A program made the translations under genes and the position numbers. From the NCBI GenBank assembly GCA_950295325.1, contig OX485804.1, forward strand, positions 20,400,001-20,464,000: 64,000 bases of DNA, read 5' to 3'. The stretch is from Polytrichum commune. Taxonomy: Eukaryota; Streptophyta; Polytrichopsida; Polytrichales; Polytrichaceae. This document shows, piece after piece, positions 38,297 through 50,164 of this stretch (position 1 is the stretch's first letter; each line of letters begins with the position of its first letter). Below the pieces are notes generated by a model, which saw only the letters and a program-made list of their open reading frames with translations, searched no databases and had not been told where the DNA came from.

Positions 38297-38789
38297 AAGC
38301 CGCTTCACACTATGGCTGTCCAAGTTGCGAGGTTGTGGGATTGAATGGCCAAACTTTGTTAAGAGTCCAAAGAAATGGGCTGAAATTAGCCAATAAAATA
38401 TAGGATTTGGAGCCTTCAACCGGGCATAGTGTGAAGCCTCTAAAGGCCAAGCCCAAAGTCCAAACCCATACCTAATGAAGAAGAAGCATCCCACTTTATT
38501 CCTTGCCCAAAACAACTCCTCCAATCTAACAACCAAGATCTCTTTAGTTTTGGATTTCCAACAGCCTTTTGACCATAGTTTGGATTTCCAGTCTTGTCTG
38601 ACCCAAATTTCTTTTGAGAGTTTTTCACCTTGATCACAAAGTACTACCATGCAAACAAATTGAAAAGCGACCACCTTTGAAATTTGACATCTAGTGTGAA
38701 GAGTCGTGAGGCTGAATTCTTGATTTCTTACAATATGATTGGTAAGAATTGACGGCCCCTCAACCTTCGGCCATAGTGTGAAGTGGCCC
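38297..38789 (-). mobile_element. Harbinger-like MITE, H2 family, copy 2 (493 bp, reverse)
   Basis: Reverse-complement relative of 35927-36504. The ends AAGCCGCTTCACACTATGG and CCATAGTGTGAAGTGGCCC are flanked by TTA (38294-38296) and TCA (38790-38792), a duplication with one mutation. It is shorter than its relatives because of an internal deletion. A 174-codon stop-free minus frame spans it, but its product resembles only translated MITE sequence. Confidence 0.85.
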
Positions 38790-39600
38790 TCAACTCCTAA
38801 TGAGCTAACCTTTGCCAATCCATCTCCTCTACCCCTAGACCCACAAACTAACTTGGTTGTGGCTGTGCTTAGGGATTAAAGTTTGGGATTAGGTGTGAAG
38901 TCATGGATCCCAATCCAAATCATGAAAGTTTGCCCAAATGATCTAATCAATTGTTGCGATCGTCGTGACTTGAAGCTTGGGAACGTGTGTGAAAACATGG
39001 AACATTTCCAAGTAAAACTCAATACACCAATGAACAATAATAGATAAATCTAGAACATTCTCCATTGTCATGGAGTCCGGGGTAAATGTGTCTAATTCGC
39101 TACTTATCTTAATTGAGCACCAATGCGTAAGTGGTGCGTGGCTAGATGTAGATTTAAGATGGTTATCAAAAAGATAGTTGTTTAAAAAAGACTCAACTAC
39201 ATGCTCAAATCTCGTCAACCATTCCAAGTTCATAAGTCAACATAAGTGGGGAGTCCTACCAAAATCTTATAATGTACTTCTTACACTTTTGGCTTAGAAA
39301 AACCATAGAAAAGGTATGAGAGCACAACAAACTTCACGTACTTTTGCTAAAATCTCATCACACATTTACGGCTCAAAGAACACTAGAAGGAAATCTGGTC
39401 ACTTTGACATGTGGCCATGACATTAAATTTTTGTGTTGGAGTTTTGAGCTCCGCGCAATGTTTTTTACATGTGTGGGAGTTGTGTCACTTTATTGTCATG
39501 CAAAAAGTCCATGAAGGGAAATTCTATCTATGTTTAGTTTTACAGATATTCTAGCTAGATCTGGGTGTAGATATAAGGATACTAGTAGATAGTAGAAAAT
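38790..39600. other. Intergenic DNA, no gene recognised
   Basis: AT-rich sequence with weak similarity to repeat-type phrases elsewhere in the window. No coding block was recognised. Confidence 0.4.
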
Positions 39601-40009
39601 CACGGGGAGGTCACTTCATTGTCAAGTTGACACCACGTGCGGACAAAGTTTGCTACCCCTATATTACATGTCATATATAATTTTAAAATTTATGATATTT
39701 TTTCTACATATACATAACCATTGATAGTGTCTTTTGTATAATTTTTTGAAGTTTTTAGTCATCTTTATTACTTTTAGTAATTGTTTTAGTTCAAATATGT
39801 GTCATTCTAGTTAGAAATGGTATGCTTTATGAAAAAAAAAATCATCAAATTTAGTTACCACTTTTGACTATGTCATAGGTATTGTGTATATCTACTCATG
39901 AAAAACATTTGATAAAATTTTGACCCATTTTGGTGGTGCAACTTACCAAAAGAAGATTTTTTTTGGTCGCACGTGGTGTTCAACTTGACAATGGAGTGAT
40001 CTACCCGTG
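39601..40009 (+). mobile_element. MITE family C, copy 1 (409 bp, 8-bp TSD)
   Basis: Terminal inverted repeats of about 40 bp with few mismatches start CACGGGGAGGTCACT. They are flanked by a perfect 8-bp duplication TAGAAAAT (39593-39600, 40010-40017). A homologous copy lies at 49113-49519. An 8-bp (or, counting a shared G, 9-bp) duplication with long repeats fits a non-autonomous hAT or Mutator-type element. The interior is AT-rich and has no ORF. Confidence 0.9.
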
Positions 40010-40017
40010 TAGAAAAT

Positions 40018-40200
40018 AAACAATAAATATTTAACAATAAACAGTCAACAATAAATAATAGATAGTGGACTATTTACAATAGTATATAATAAATACTAGA
40101 TGGTTTATATTTGCAAGTAAATATTAAAATAGTATATAGTAAATAAAAATACATACTAAATACTAAATACTAAATGATATATATTAGACAAATTATGATT
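40018..40200. repeat. TAAATA/AACAATA low-complexity tract
   Basis: Repeated 'aaataaaca', 'aacaataaa' and 'aaatactaaatact' phrases over about 180 bp of nearly pure A/T. Confidence 0.7.
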
Positions 40201-41822
40201 CAAATCACTTGGACTCTACCCTTAGCCTAGACTTGTATGTAGGCGGGTAAGTAGGTGGTCACCTACCTGGAGGTAGAGTTAGGAGGGTACCTATCAACCA
40301 CATTTATTTTGAATGAGATCTATATAAATATTAAATTTACCCATAAGCATAAATTACCGCCGTGGTCAAAATTTGCACCTCCAAAAACGACGACATGATT
40401 CTAACATCCCGTTATCAAAAAAACAAAACTAGTCCAAGATGACACCTTCTCCTCGGTGGCTACAACCTCCACGACATGTGTGTTGGTCACTCAAAAGTGT
40501 TAGTTGAGTGTCCTTTTTGTGTGGAAAAGGACTTGATTTCCTTCTAGTGGAAACATCCTACTGCTAATTCCAAGTTGACACTCGTGGCAATACAAAACCT
40601 AACCATTGAAGACACGTTTACCGTAGTTTGAGTCCCGACACTTTGACCCAAACAATCCTTATCAATTATCACACTCATTAAGACTCGTTGACACTTGGGA
40701 CCATGTGTGAAGCAAGTTTCATGGAACCAAGCATATTGGTTGGTAAGTTAGGTATTGTTGGGATCCGGCACTTGATCTCCATGTAAAATGGCCTACCAAA
40801 CAAGGCATGTGTTAATGGAAAGAAAACCTCCTTCTTAATGTTGTGAAGTTTTGGTATATATACTCGACCTTTGTGCGCTCGTGTCGATCATACCAATCAA
40901 CCAACCAAACGCTTTTGACCACTTCGGTATATTCGAGTTATCCGTAAAGTGAGCTGAAGAGAGGGTTTTGGGCCTGGATTTGAGAAAATTGTGTGACATG
41001 CCCTAAAAGTGGAGCAGGTGTCTGTAGCTATAAAAAAACACAAGCACAAATCTTTTGAGGGACCGGAAATGGTGAAAAAAAAAAATTGCTCCTGTGTTGT
41101 GAGCGCGCCCCGGGAATTTAGTGTCGCTTTGTCAGAGGGCCCTCTCCTGTTTCGCTAATTATGTGATGGTAGCTTGCCATTGTCAGCTACAAGGGGGGAA
41201 GGCGGCGATGCAAAGCAAAGCAAAGGAAAAAAACAAGTGGCTCTCTCTCATCTTTGTGGGGGATCAAGGATGAAGGTGTCTGTAGCACGCCCAAAATCAG
41301 CAAGCACGCATGACGGCCTCAACCACGAATAGGCGGACCCCGATTCTCTCATCCAAAAACAAGCACACCAGCTCTGACCCTAAACCCTGGCCTTGTGTAT
41401 TATGCCCCGGAATTCAAGAGCCTTACTTTGCGTTTCCATGGGTTTGTGTGAATAGTGCACTCAAAATTTGTCAAAACACCAGCTTACTTTACGGATAACT
41501 CTATTGTCCCCAAAAGTTTGAAAGCAACCTTCTTGTTGTCCCAAACTTGACATGCCTCAAAAGTCACATTCCATGTGGTTTCAAGATCTCGCATATACTT
41601 TTGGTGTTTAAGTTTGAGGCATACCACACTAAATATGATGTTTAGTGTCACCAATTCTAATTGTCTTGTTCACTACTTTTTCAATGAGGTATGTGGCCCT
41701 ATTTACGGGCATAGTACTTAAAGTGGAGAGAATCTAGAATGTAGGATCTAGGAGAGGTATAGATTGTGTCAAGTTTAGGTACTTTGTTCATAATAGGTGC
41801 AACACACACCTTACAAAGCTTG
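40201..41822. other. Intergenic DNA with a GC-richer block
   Basis: No gene was recognised. At 40.97-41.47 kb the base composition rises and the phrase 'ggtgtctgtagc' occurs twice (about 41020 and 41276). A 62-codon plus ORF (41310-41498) there has no recognisable motif. This could be a decayed gene end or promoter. Confidence 0.35.
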
Positions 41823-42394
41823 GGGCCGCTTCACACTATGGCCAAAGGTCAAGATGCCGTCGATTTCCACCAATCAAATTGCAAAAAATCAAGAATTCAA
41901 CCTTTCAACCCTTTACAGTAGAGGTCAAAGTCCAAAGGTTGACGCTCTCCAAAATGCCTACATGGCATTACTTTTGACCAAGGCGATGGACTCTTGAAGG
42001 AAGTTTGGGTTGGACAAGAATGAAAACCCAAACTATGATCGAGAGGCTGTCAATTTTTTTATATGAAAAAATCAATAAATTACAAGATCTTGGCCGTTAG
42101 GCTGTTTTGGGCATGGAATAAAGTGGGATGCTCCTTCTTCCTTTGGACCTTGGGCTTCGCCTTTGGAGGCTTCACAGTATGGCTGTCCAAGTTGAGAGGC
42201 CGTGGGAGTTCATTGCCAAAGGTTTGGACTTTGGACTTGGCATGTAGAGGCTTCAAACTGTGCCTGCCCAAAGGCTCCAATTCCTATATTTTATTGGCTA
42301 TGTATTTTCAGCCCAATTCTTTGGACTCTTAACAGAGTTTGGCCATTCAATCCCATGGCCTCTCGACTTGGACGGCCACAGTGTGAAGTGGCCC
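41823..42394 (+). mobile_element. Harbinger-like MITE, H2 family, copy 3 (572 bp)
   Basis: The ends GGGCCGCTTCACACTATGG and GGCCACAGTGTGAAGTGGCCC are flanked by TTG (41820-41822) and TTA (42395-42397), a one-mismatch duplication. It has the same internal arrangement as 35927-36504, including the central 'ggcttcacagtatggctg'. Confidence 0.87.
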
Positions 42395-42572
42395 TTATAT
42401 GTCCTCAAGAGAACGTCCTTGCATAGTCAGCTCATATGTATTCCGAGAACGACTTTTTGCCAAGATTTCATGTAGTTCGTATTCAACATAAGCGACATTG
42501 GTAAGGACCATGTGCGCAAGTACGATTGGACATGAGTTCGCCTAATAGTTTCCGAAGACCTCAAATGACTTA

Positions 42573-42964
42573 GGGTTGAGGTAGACCATGGTGAAGAAGT
42601 GCACCAATCGGCCAAATTTTTTAGAGGAATGGGGCAATATGATTGGTTACAAAATGGGTTCTTCACTGGTCAAGGTTTACGCTACATCCAAGACTTCTTT
42701 GGTGGCGAGCTTAAAGCATGAATGAAAAATTACATTTATTGGTCAACACTTTTTGGTAGGGGAGTTCTCCGGATGTCAAATTCCTTGGGCAACCTCAAAC
42801 TCTCATACAAGAAACTTCACCTCTGGAGAACTCCAACTTTAGGCATTCTTTGAATCGTTTTTTTCGTCTTGTTCATCATACCAACTATTGCCTCAATTAA
42901 CCTTGTGTTGGGCTGAAATACTTGACCAACTGGTGCACTTCTCCATTGTAGTCTAAACCGGCTC
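42573..42964 (+). mobile_element. Harbinger-like MITE, H3 family (392 bp)
   Basis: The left end GGGTTGAGGTAGACCATGG and right-end complement are imperfect inverted repeats extending through 'gaagaagtgcacc'. TTA is duplicated (42570-42572, 42965-42967). The interior phrases ('ggagttctccggatgtcaa', 'cttgggcaacct', 'acaagaaactt') match the element at 46398-47913. Confidence 0.85.
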
Positions 42965-44215
42965 TTAGCAACTGGTGTAGAATATTCAATAACTTGAACA
43001 CATGGACATGAAAGTTTTCATGTATTTCCACTACTTCAAGCATTCTTTGATGAGTATGTTAAAAAATATTGGACATGATGACATGTGCATTAGTAATGTC
43101 TGAATTGTTTGAGGACAACTTGGTATTGTCAGTTAGTATTCTATGTTCACACTACATTACCAACTTCTATCTCATATGTGTATATTGAATCCTTTTGGGA
43201 AGGTCCTTCCATCTATTTAAGTTTCTCATTATAGGCATATTGGTTCTTCAAGGATTCTTTGGTATTTTAACATTTCTTACAAGTATCCCAAACTTGTATG
43301 AATGGTTTTGAAAAACGCCTCATGAGAACCACACTTAGAGTAGATGTAAAAATAGGAGGATTTATAGTTAGTACAAGTTTTGTATACAATGATTTATTTT
43401 GTAAGCGATTTGTTACATACAAATTTTATGTGATCCAAAGGAACGAGAATTATACTTTAAAATGTGTAATAAAGTTATCTCCTAACTCAAGGTGACTTTT
43501 GATCGAGAGTTGTGTGAGCCCAAAATGGTGCCCACATGTGGTGATTAACTCTTCAAAACCAATTTTAGTTTGACTTTGAGGTGTTATGACTATTCACAAA
43601 ACATAAAAAGAGTGAAGTGTGGTGTGGATTTAAGTTTAGGCATTAGAATGTGTTGTGTAGTTATTTCAAGGTTGATTTCAATAAGAGGATGCCTTGATTA
43701 TGTGAGTAAAGGGTAAGGTGAGGCAAGGTGAGCTCCGCGGGTTAAATGCCCACTTTTGGATCCACTTTGTTAGTTTAGGAAGAAGGAAGCTTGGTGGATG
43801 GGGATTAGTCCCTACTTTGGAGGAGAGGGTTAAAGGATTGTGATTGGAGGTGCTAATCCTCTCACCCTATCCTCACCTCTCTCTCCCTCTCTCCCTCTTT
43901 GCTACTTAAGGTGTTTTTTCTCTCATTTGCCTCTCTCCATCAAGTGCTCTCAAGGGAGCAAGCTCTAAAGAGCTTGAGCCACGTGTGTGTGACATTAGTT
44001 TTTAGTGAAGTTAATTAGTTAAGCTCTCTCTCTCAAGGCCTCCCAAGTGAGGGAGCTCTAGAGCTTAAGTTTGCATGTAGTGATTAGGTGGTAGTTAGTT
44101 AAAGTAGTGTGTTAGATTAGCTCATGACTTAGAAGCAAAAGAAAGAAAAGAGAAGAAGAATTTAGAAGACCTTGATTAGTGGATGAGAGGGGTTGTATTA
44201 AGGGCAGCCAAGACT
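42965..44215. other. Intergenic DNA, possible leader of an LTR-type element
   Basis: No gene seen to 43.6 kb. From 43.64 kb the sequence has pyrimidine tracts ('ctctctctccctctctccctc'), internal short palindromes around 'agctctaaagagct', and runs into the minisatellite. That texture resembles long terminal repeat or leader DNA, but no matching second copy is in the window. Confidence 0.3.
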
Positions 44216-44625
44216 ATAAGGTTAAGGAGCTGACTGCTGGAAGGTACTTCGGCTGGGGCCTAAAGTTAAGCAGCTGACTGCTGGAATGTAATTCGGCTGG
44301 GCTTAAAGCTAAGCAGCTGACTGCTGGAATGTAATTTGGCTGGGGCCTAAGGTTAAGGAGCGACTGCTGGAAGGTACTTCGGCTGGGGCCTAAGATTAAG
44401 AAGCTGACTGTTGGAAGGGACTTCGGCTGGGCTTAAAGCTAAGCAGCTCAGCTGCTGGAAGGTAATTCGGCTGGGCTTAAAGCTAAGCAACTGACTGCTG
44501 GAATGTAATTCGGTTGGGGCCTAAGGTTAAGGAGCGGACTACTGGAAGGTACTTCGGCTGGGCTTGAAGCTAAGCAGCTCAGCTGCTGGAATGTAATTCG
44601 GCTGGGCTTAAGTTAGTTCGTTAGA
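44216..44625. repeat. 48-bp minisatellite with two alternating unit types
   Basis: About nine units of 45-48 bp share the core 'cagctgactgctggaa' and 'ttcggctggg'. One type carries 'ggtacttcggctggggcct', the other 'tgtaattcggctgggctta'. The two types alternate irregularly, which suggests unequal exchange after an ancestral two-unit duplication. Confidence 0.92.
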
Positions 44626-44849
44626 TCTAATAAGTTAGGCTACTAGGGGGGTTGTAGTTAGGATAATCCCTTTTGGGATTGCTAGACCATACTAGATTCT
44701 TGCATGCCATCTTGGTTTTTAGGTAGAGTTGGATTTATTAGGAAAGTAGAAGTGTGTGGGACTTTTAAAATGTGTTGATGGTTACCCATTGAGGCAAGTG
44801 TTTTTAAACACTCGTACTTTTTGGTTGGAATATATTACATGCACAATTA

Positions 44850-45023
44850 ATGGAGACTGTGGAGGATCCTAGCAAGGACAAGATAAAGGAAGTAAAAATC
44901 AAGAAGTCTAGAGGGATCTCTTTAAGGGCATGTGTGGCCAAGGCCGCGGGTTGGACCCTTGAGAAATCGAATTCCACTACGAGCAACGATGCTCACAATA
45001 ATAAAGCAAGTGAGTTAAGATGA
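44850..45023 (+). CDS. Short ORF of 57 codons, unidentified
   Basis: ATG at 44850, TGA at 45021-45023. The product is charged and Lys/Ser-rich (starts METVEDPSKDKIKEVKIKK, later GISLRACVAKAAGW). Coding character is better than in the surrounding DNA, and it follows the minisatellite by 230 bp. It could be the start of a gag-like protein or a fragment of one. No family was recognised, and it may be chance. Confidence 0.25.
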   Translation: METVEDPSKDKIKEVKIKKSRGISLRACVAKAAGWTLEKSNSTTSNDAHNNKASELR

Positions 45024-45354
45024 AGTTAGTGCCTTGGACATGAGAGCCATATAGCAATTCACGTTATGGTATTAGGAATTGAGTGTGATTCTCAAAGCCA
45101 TCACCCGGACTAGGACGCCTAAGGGTGGTGGGTTTGGCCTCACAAGTTGGTTGGTTGGTTTGCATACAATTGGTAAGTTCTTATGATAGCTTGCTTGAAG
45201 GAAGTGTGGAGGTTCAAACATAAAATTTACTATATCAATGCATTGAGCGTCAAGAATCATTTTGGCATGTTGATGGGTGTTAATTGAGTTTTGGCCTGAA
45301 TAAACCAAATAGGATGTTTTTTCACTCAAATCCAAATACTACCTCTGAGAGGTT
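45024..45354. other. Intergenic DNA, nothing recognised
   Basis: No coding or repeat structure that I can support. Confidence 0.4.
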
Positions 45355-46115
45355 GTTTACATCATGGACCATGAAGTCATCCCCTGCTCCTCTAAAATAT
45401 GTGATTGGTTGTTGAACTCGTCCCGGGACCAATTTGGTTTATATCAATCACTATATTCGTTAATTTGGGATTTTTTCGGCATTTTGAGACAGTTACAAAT
45501 ATAAGGACATAGATAAAATCACACAAATATTGGAGAATGTTGTAAGATGCAAATACTTTGAAGCGGGTGTTCATATCAAGAACCCAATTAAGAACTCATA
45601 TCAAGATGGTTTAGGTAGGACGACCCAAACATTAGACCATGTTGTTGTGGTCCATATATAAATTTGAGACAAGAGAAAGTCTCAAATTAACGAATATAAT
45701 GATATCAAGAAAAAAAATGTAGTAGTGACTGTGGAGCTTGAGGTCCCCAAAGGCATATTCTCAAGCCTACATTATCCATTGTCACTGTCAAAAGAGTGTT
45801 GCAGTGGGAGAGGCAAAAGTGGTTTTTTTGTTGTAAATGCCAGGGGACCATGGCACAGAAATGCCACTTTAATATTTTAAATATTGTTTGGCCAAATGTT
45901 TTCATAGTTGCGAGGCAATAAGGGAAGGAGAAGGGGAGAAGGTCAAACATGAAGAAAATTTCCAAAACTGTCCTTTTCACAAAAATTTAAAAAAAAATCT
46001 ACACATCTTAGGGGCCCAAAGGCTTTAAAAATATTTTTTTAATGAAAGAAATTGGACCATGGAAAAATGCTCTTGTACATGGGACAACTTCATGGACCGT
46101 GGTGTAAACAACCCC
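45355..46115 (+). mobile_element. Harbinger-like MITE, H1 family with nested insert (761 bp)
   Basis: The ends GAGGTTGTTTACATCATGG and its imperfect complement (ending GTGTAAACAACCCC) are flanked by TGA (45352-45354, 46116-46118). Both arms contain the same 'gaccatgaagtc' type sequence as 34404-34899, and the right-half interior is homologous. An extra segment at about 45448-45703 has its own inverted ends ('tatattcgttaatttggga' and complement) and is probably a nested insertion. Confidence 0.82.
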
Positions 46116-46397
46116 TGAGCATGCACCATGAGTTAAATTAAATAATTGTTTTTGGTTGCACCAAAACCAATGGAAAATTATAGGGGACCAAATCAAATGT
46201 CACATTGGCTTAACTGAGTACTTTCTTGTTCATATAAATTTGACGTTCACTGATAGATAAAAACTAGGCATATTTTTTTTATTTTTTTTCATTTTGCACC
46301 AGTCTTAAAATTACATATAAAGGATGGTTGAAACCCAAGCTCTAAAACTTGGATATTATGGGAACTCCGAGGTTAAGCCACATGAGGGCACACTTCA

Positions 46398-47913
46398 GGG
46401 CCGATTTACACTACAGTGGAGAAGTCCACCGAACACGAATTCTAGGGGTATTTTGAAAATTGATTGGCCGAGGGTGACACTCTTGTCTGTGGTGGTTTAC
46501 ACTACGGCCAAGAGTCCTTTGGTGGAGAACTTTGTAAATGGATGAATAAATGACATGGTTACCAACGTGGCGACACTTTTTTGAAGGGGAGTACTTTGGA
46601 GGTCAAGTTTCTTGGGCAACCTTAAAGCCTCGGACAAGAAACTTGGCCTCCAGAGAACTTCAACTTGAATAAAATATTTTTTCCTTAGAGAAGTCTTTGC
46701 ACTATTGTTCTCCCTCTTTAGTATGACACTTTTGAGAAATACAAAAAAAGTTGTATTATCGAGGTGTTGTCTTCTCATTAATATGACAAATGGCATAAAG
46801 TTGTCATATTATTGAGGGAATACAAAACATAAGTAATATGAGCCCAGAAATATACACAACAAGTTCAAGCAATATAAAGGGTATGAAATAATAACTTATA
46901 ACTCCAAACAAATACGAATATTCTCAATAACTCTTGAAATAGGAGTCCAAAGATCTTTGGTGTTGCCTACCCAAGTTAGCAAGAATCATCTCTAAATTTC
47001 CTACTAACTTTTGGAAACTAATAATTTTGTTAACACCAAAATATAAAGAGTTATCTAATAAGAAAGTAGACAACAATGATGCATGACGTTTAGCATCAAG
47101 ATACTAGTGATACTATATCACCCGTGTACAATGCAACATACTAGGCCAGAGGCCACTCCAACCCTAACTAGGTCCATTCTACACAAGTAACCCTAATTAT
47201 CATTTAGTTTCCAACAATAAGCGAAGTTCCCAAGTAGTTCCCAAGTAAAAATGGATTTATTCTAGATGTACATAATATAGATGAAAGGAATTCTAGCATT
47301 AACTACCTCTTTAATATGACGAAATGGAGATTCTATATGTCTCATTATCGAGTGTTGTAGTCATATTAAAAAGGGAGTTTTGAAGTAAAAAGTTTGATCT
47401 TGCAAAAATGTGTTGAAATATTGAGGGTGTCGTATAAATGAGTATCGTATTAATGAGGTTAGACTATACCAACATGTAATTTCTTTTAAAATCAATAAGA
47501 AAATAATGTTACCTACTTATTTTCCTTAATTTGGATGTATTATAAAGGTGGAACATTTTCAAATAAATTCTTGTCATGAAAGAAGTTATAAAACATTGCC
47601 ATGTACATTTTATTTTTTGATCAATATAATTTGTTTGAATATAAATACAATGGTCGTTTAAGGGGTAAAGTTTCTACGATGGCCAGCTATGACCATTTTG
47701 TGAAGTAGTCCGGTGGACTTCTCCTCTTGGTGAAGTTGTCCAATACACTTCTCCTGTAAGTGGTTACACTATAGCCGGCCAAGACTTCTTGAGGCATTAT
47801 TTTATTGTCGTTTCATCTTCTCCGGCATACCATCCCTCGCTTCAAATAACCATGTCTTGGGCTAAAATTCTTGACCGACTAGTGCACCTCTCCACCGTAG
47901 TGTAAAGTGGTCC
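46398..47913 (+). mobile_element. Large Harbinger-like element, H3 family (1.5 kb)
   Basis: The left end GGGCCGATTTACACTAC and right end GTAGTGTAAAGTGGTCC are flanked by TCA (46395-46397, 47914-47916). The arms match 42573-42964. The middle (about 46690-47640) carries unrelated AT-rich DNA in which 'ctttaatatgac'-like phrases occur in opposite orientations, so a second element may be nested. No transposase is recognisable, hence non-autonomous. Confidence 0.75.
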
Positions 47914-49112
47914 TCAATGTGCTGGGGAAGTTGGCACAAACCATTCGATGACAAAAAATTGGACCCCACTCCACGTGGAAGTGTGCACTAATCTTCCCTA
48001 GAGAACAAAAGTCAATATTGTGCACGATTGTAAGGGGGATAGTTCAAGTTTGAGGGGGACTTGACCACCTCTCTTTTCCATAACCCATAAATTGACTTTC
48101 ATTTGAACGAGAAAAACTTGACTTCCAAAACATGTTGGTGTGGACCCCAAATTGCAGTATTTTACATTGAAATTTCTCATGATGCTATATGCTTATTATT
48201 CGAACCTTGCCAAAAGTTTTCATATAGATTATGGATTTAATTCCATTTTCTAGCATCTCAAGATTACAAAATGTTCAATTAATGTAGTCATGCGACATTT
48301 AAAGTGGGTAAGTGCCACATTCTAGCTTGTTTGTTGCACAACAAGGCAAGTCTACTATCTCACATCCCCCCCCCCTTCCCCCTACTCCATGTGGAAGTGC
48401 TCACCTAAAGAGATGCTTGAAGATATTGGCAAAAACTTCCCTTACACAATAATGCATGGATGTGTGCAAGAAGGTTGGAATAGTGCTCGAGTCAGTGACC
48501 TTCCTAGCACTTGATTTCCGGTGCACTCTACCATGTATGATCCACCCCATCATAGTGGGGTATTCAAATGAACTTAATATTTTTAACCAGCCATGTGAGA
48601 ACCTACAAACTTGCCCTTGGGGGAAAGAGGTGCAAGTCCGATTGTCCACGTCCATTCAATGTATTCACATTTGAAATGAGGTTGTAGTCTCAAGGGGGTC
48701 TTTAATTCTTGTGATGCTTGTTTTGAGATTACTTGTAAATTTAAACCAACCTGAAGATGAAACAACACCATTCACGCTAGTGACAACATCATAGTCTTCT
48801 TTTTTCTTCTATGAGTATACACGTTTATTATTTTGAACTACATCCACCTTTTGGGTAATTACAAACCTTTCATATTCTCTTCCATTGTCTCCATTTCTAA
48901 CATTTTATCTAAGGGTACTTGGCATGGATCTAAGGTTGAATTGGTTGTGAAGAAGAACTTATACAAACTATGCTACCAACCATGTTTTGTGGCGAATGGT
49001 GTTCAAATAGTTCATTTGTTTTATTTGTGAGGGAACCAAAAAAGAGAAAGAGCACTACACTAAATATTATATTTAGTGTCACTTCCTATTTGGAATTATG
49101 CAAGCTCACATT
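47914..49112. other. Intergenic DNA, no gene recognised
   Basis: A C-rich run lies near 48366-48380. Overlapping short ORFs on both strands at 48.4-48.7 kb are not recognised and mirror each other, as chance frames do. Confidence 0.4.
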
Positions 49113-49519
49113 CATGGGGAGGTCACTCCATTGTCAAATTGAACACCATGTGCAAACAAAGTTTGCTACCCCTATATTACATGCCATAGATAATTTAAAA
49201 ATTTATGATAATTTTTCTACATATACATAACCATTGATAGTATTTTTGTATATATTTTTGAGACTTTTAGTCATCTTCATTTTTGTAGTAATTTTTTTAC
49301 TTCAATTATGTGTCATTCTAGTTAGAAATGGTATGTTTTATTAAAAAACAAATCATCCATAATTTGCTATGTAATAGGTAACGTGTATATCTACTCATGA
49401 AAACAAATTGATAAAATTTTGACCCGATTTAGTGATGCCTTTATGTAAAAAGTAGGATGTTTTACATGTAAAGTGTTTGCACGTGGTTGTTAAACTTTAC
49501 AATGGGTGACCTCCTTGTG
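49113..49519 (+). mobile_element. MITE family C, copy 2 (407 bp)
   Basis: Homologous to 39601-40009 along its length in the same orientation. It is flanked by CTCACATT (49105-49112) and CTCACAAT (49520-49527), an 8-bp duplication with one mismatch. The terminal repeats are more eroded than in copy 1. Confidence 0.88.
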
Positions 49520-50164
49520 CTCACAATGCAAAGCTCGGGGAGAACCGGTGGTTATTTATAGATGAACCAATTAATTTGAGAAATAACCGGTCGAAGTTGG
49601 AGAGATCTTGAGAATCATAAATCATTTTGGAATAATCTCTAGAAGAATATACCAAAATGAATAAAGCAAAACCGGAAGATGTCAACATGTAACTGGTTGG
49701 ATTTAGAATCACTAGGATCTTGACTCACTATATATGCCCAAAAACTTCCCGGGCATTGATATAGTGGCCATTCCAGAAGTAATGGAACACTTTTTACAAA
49801 CATACAAAATTGATATTTTCTCATAAATGGGAAAAACTTACATCACGTGGTGCCAACACAATTTATATAAAGTATCTAGCTAGCCTCACATCAATTTCCA
49901 TGGTGATTGGACTCACATGTCAATAGTATATGATAGAAAGTGAATTTGGGGGGGGGGGTTGCATTACTTTTGATACTTTTAACATTATTATATATGTGCG
50001 TTTCATAAATGAATTTTTAAATTAGAGTAATTGGTCCATGAATGAACCTCGTTGGATGGCATTGAAACATTGCAAAACATATAGAGAAATGTAGTTTGTT
50101 TGTTGTTCATTTTGTATCACTGTTTGCTAATTGGCGAAATATTTGGTGTATTATCCTTTTGCCT
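49520..50164. other. Intergenic DNA with a G-run
   Basis: About 11 consecutive G at 49948-49958. No gene recognised. Confidence 0.45.

Noticed and set aside
38294-38818. 174-codon minus-strand ORF across the H2 copy
   Set aside because: It is simply the MITE read in a stop-poor frame and runs through both terminal repeats. Relatives keep parts of the frame only because they are recent copies. No protein family is recognisable.
41375-41395. Telomere-like repeat (ccctaaaccctgg)
   Set aside because: Less than two units; too short to be an interstitial telomeric repeat.
44216-44625. CRISPR-like array
   Set aside because: Units are contiguous head-to-tail minisatellite copies without unique spacers, in a eukaryotic context.
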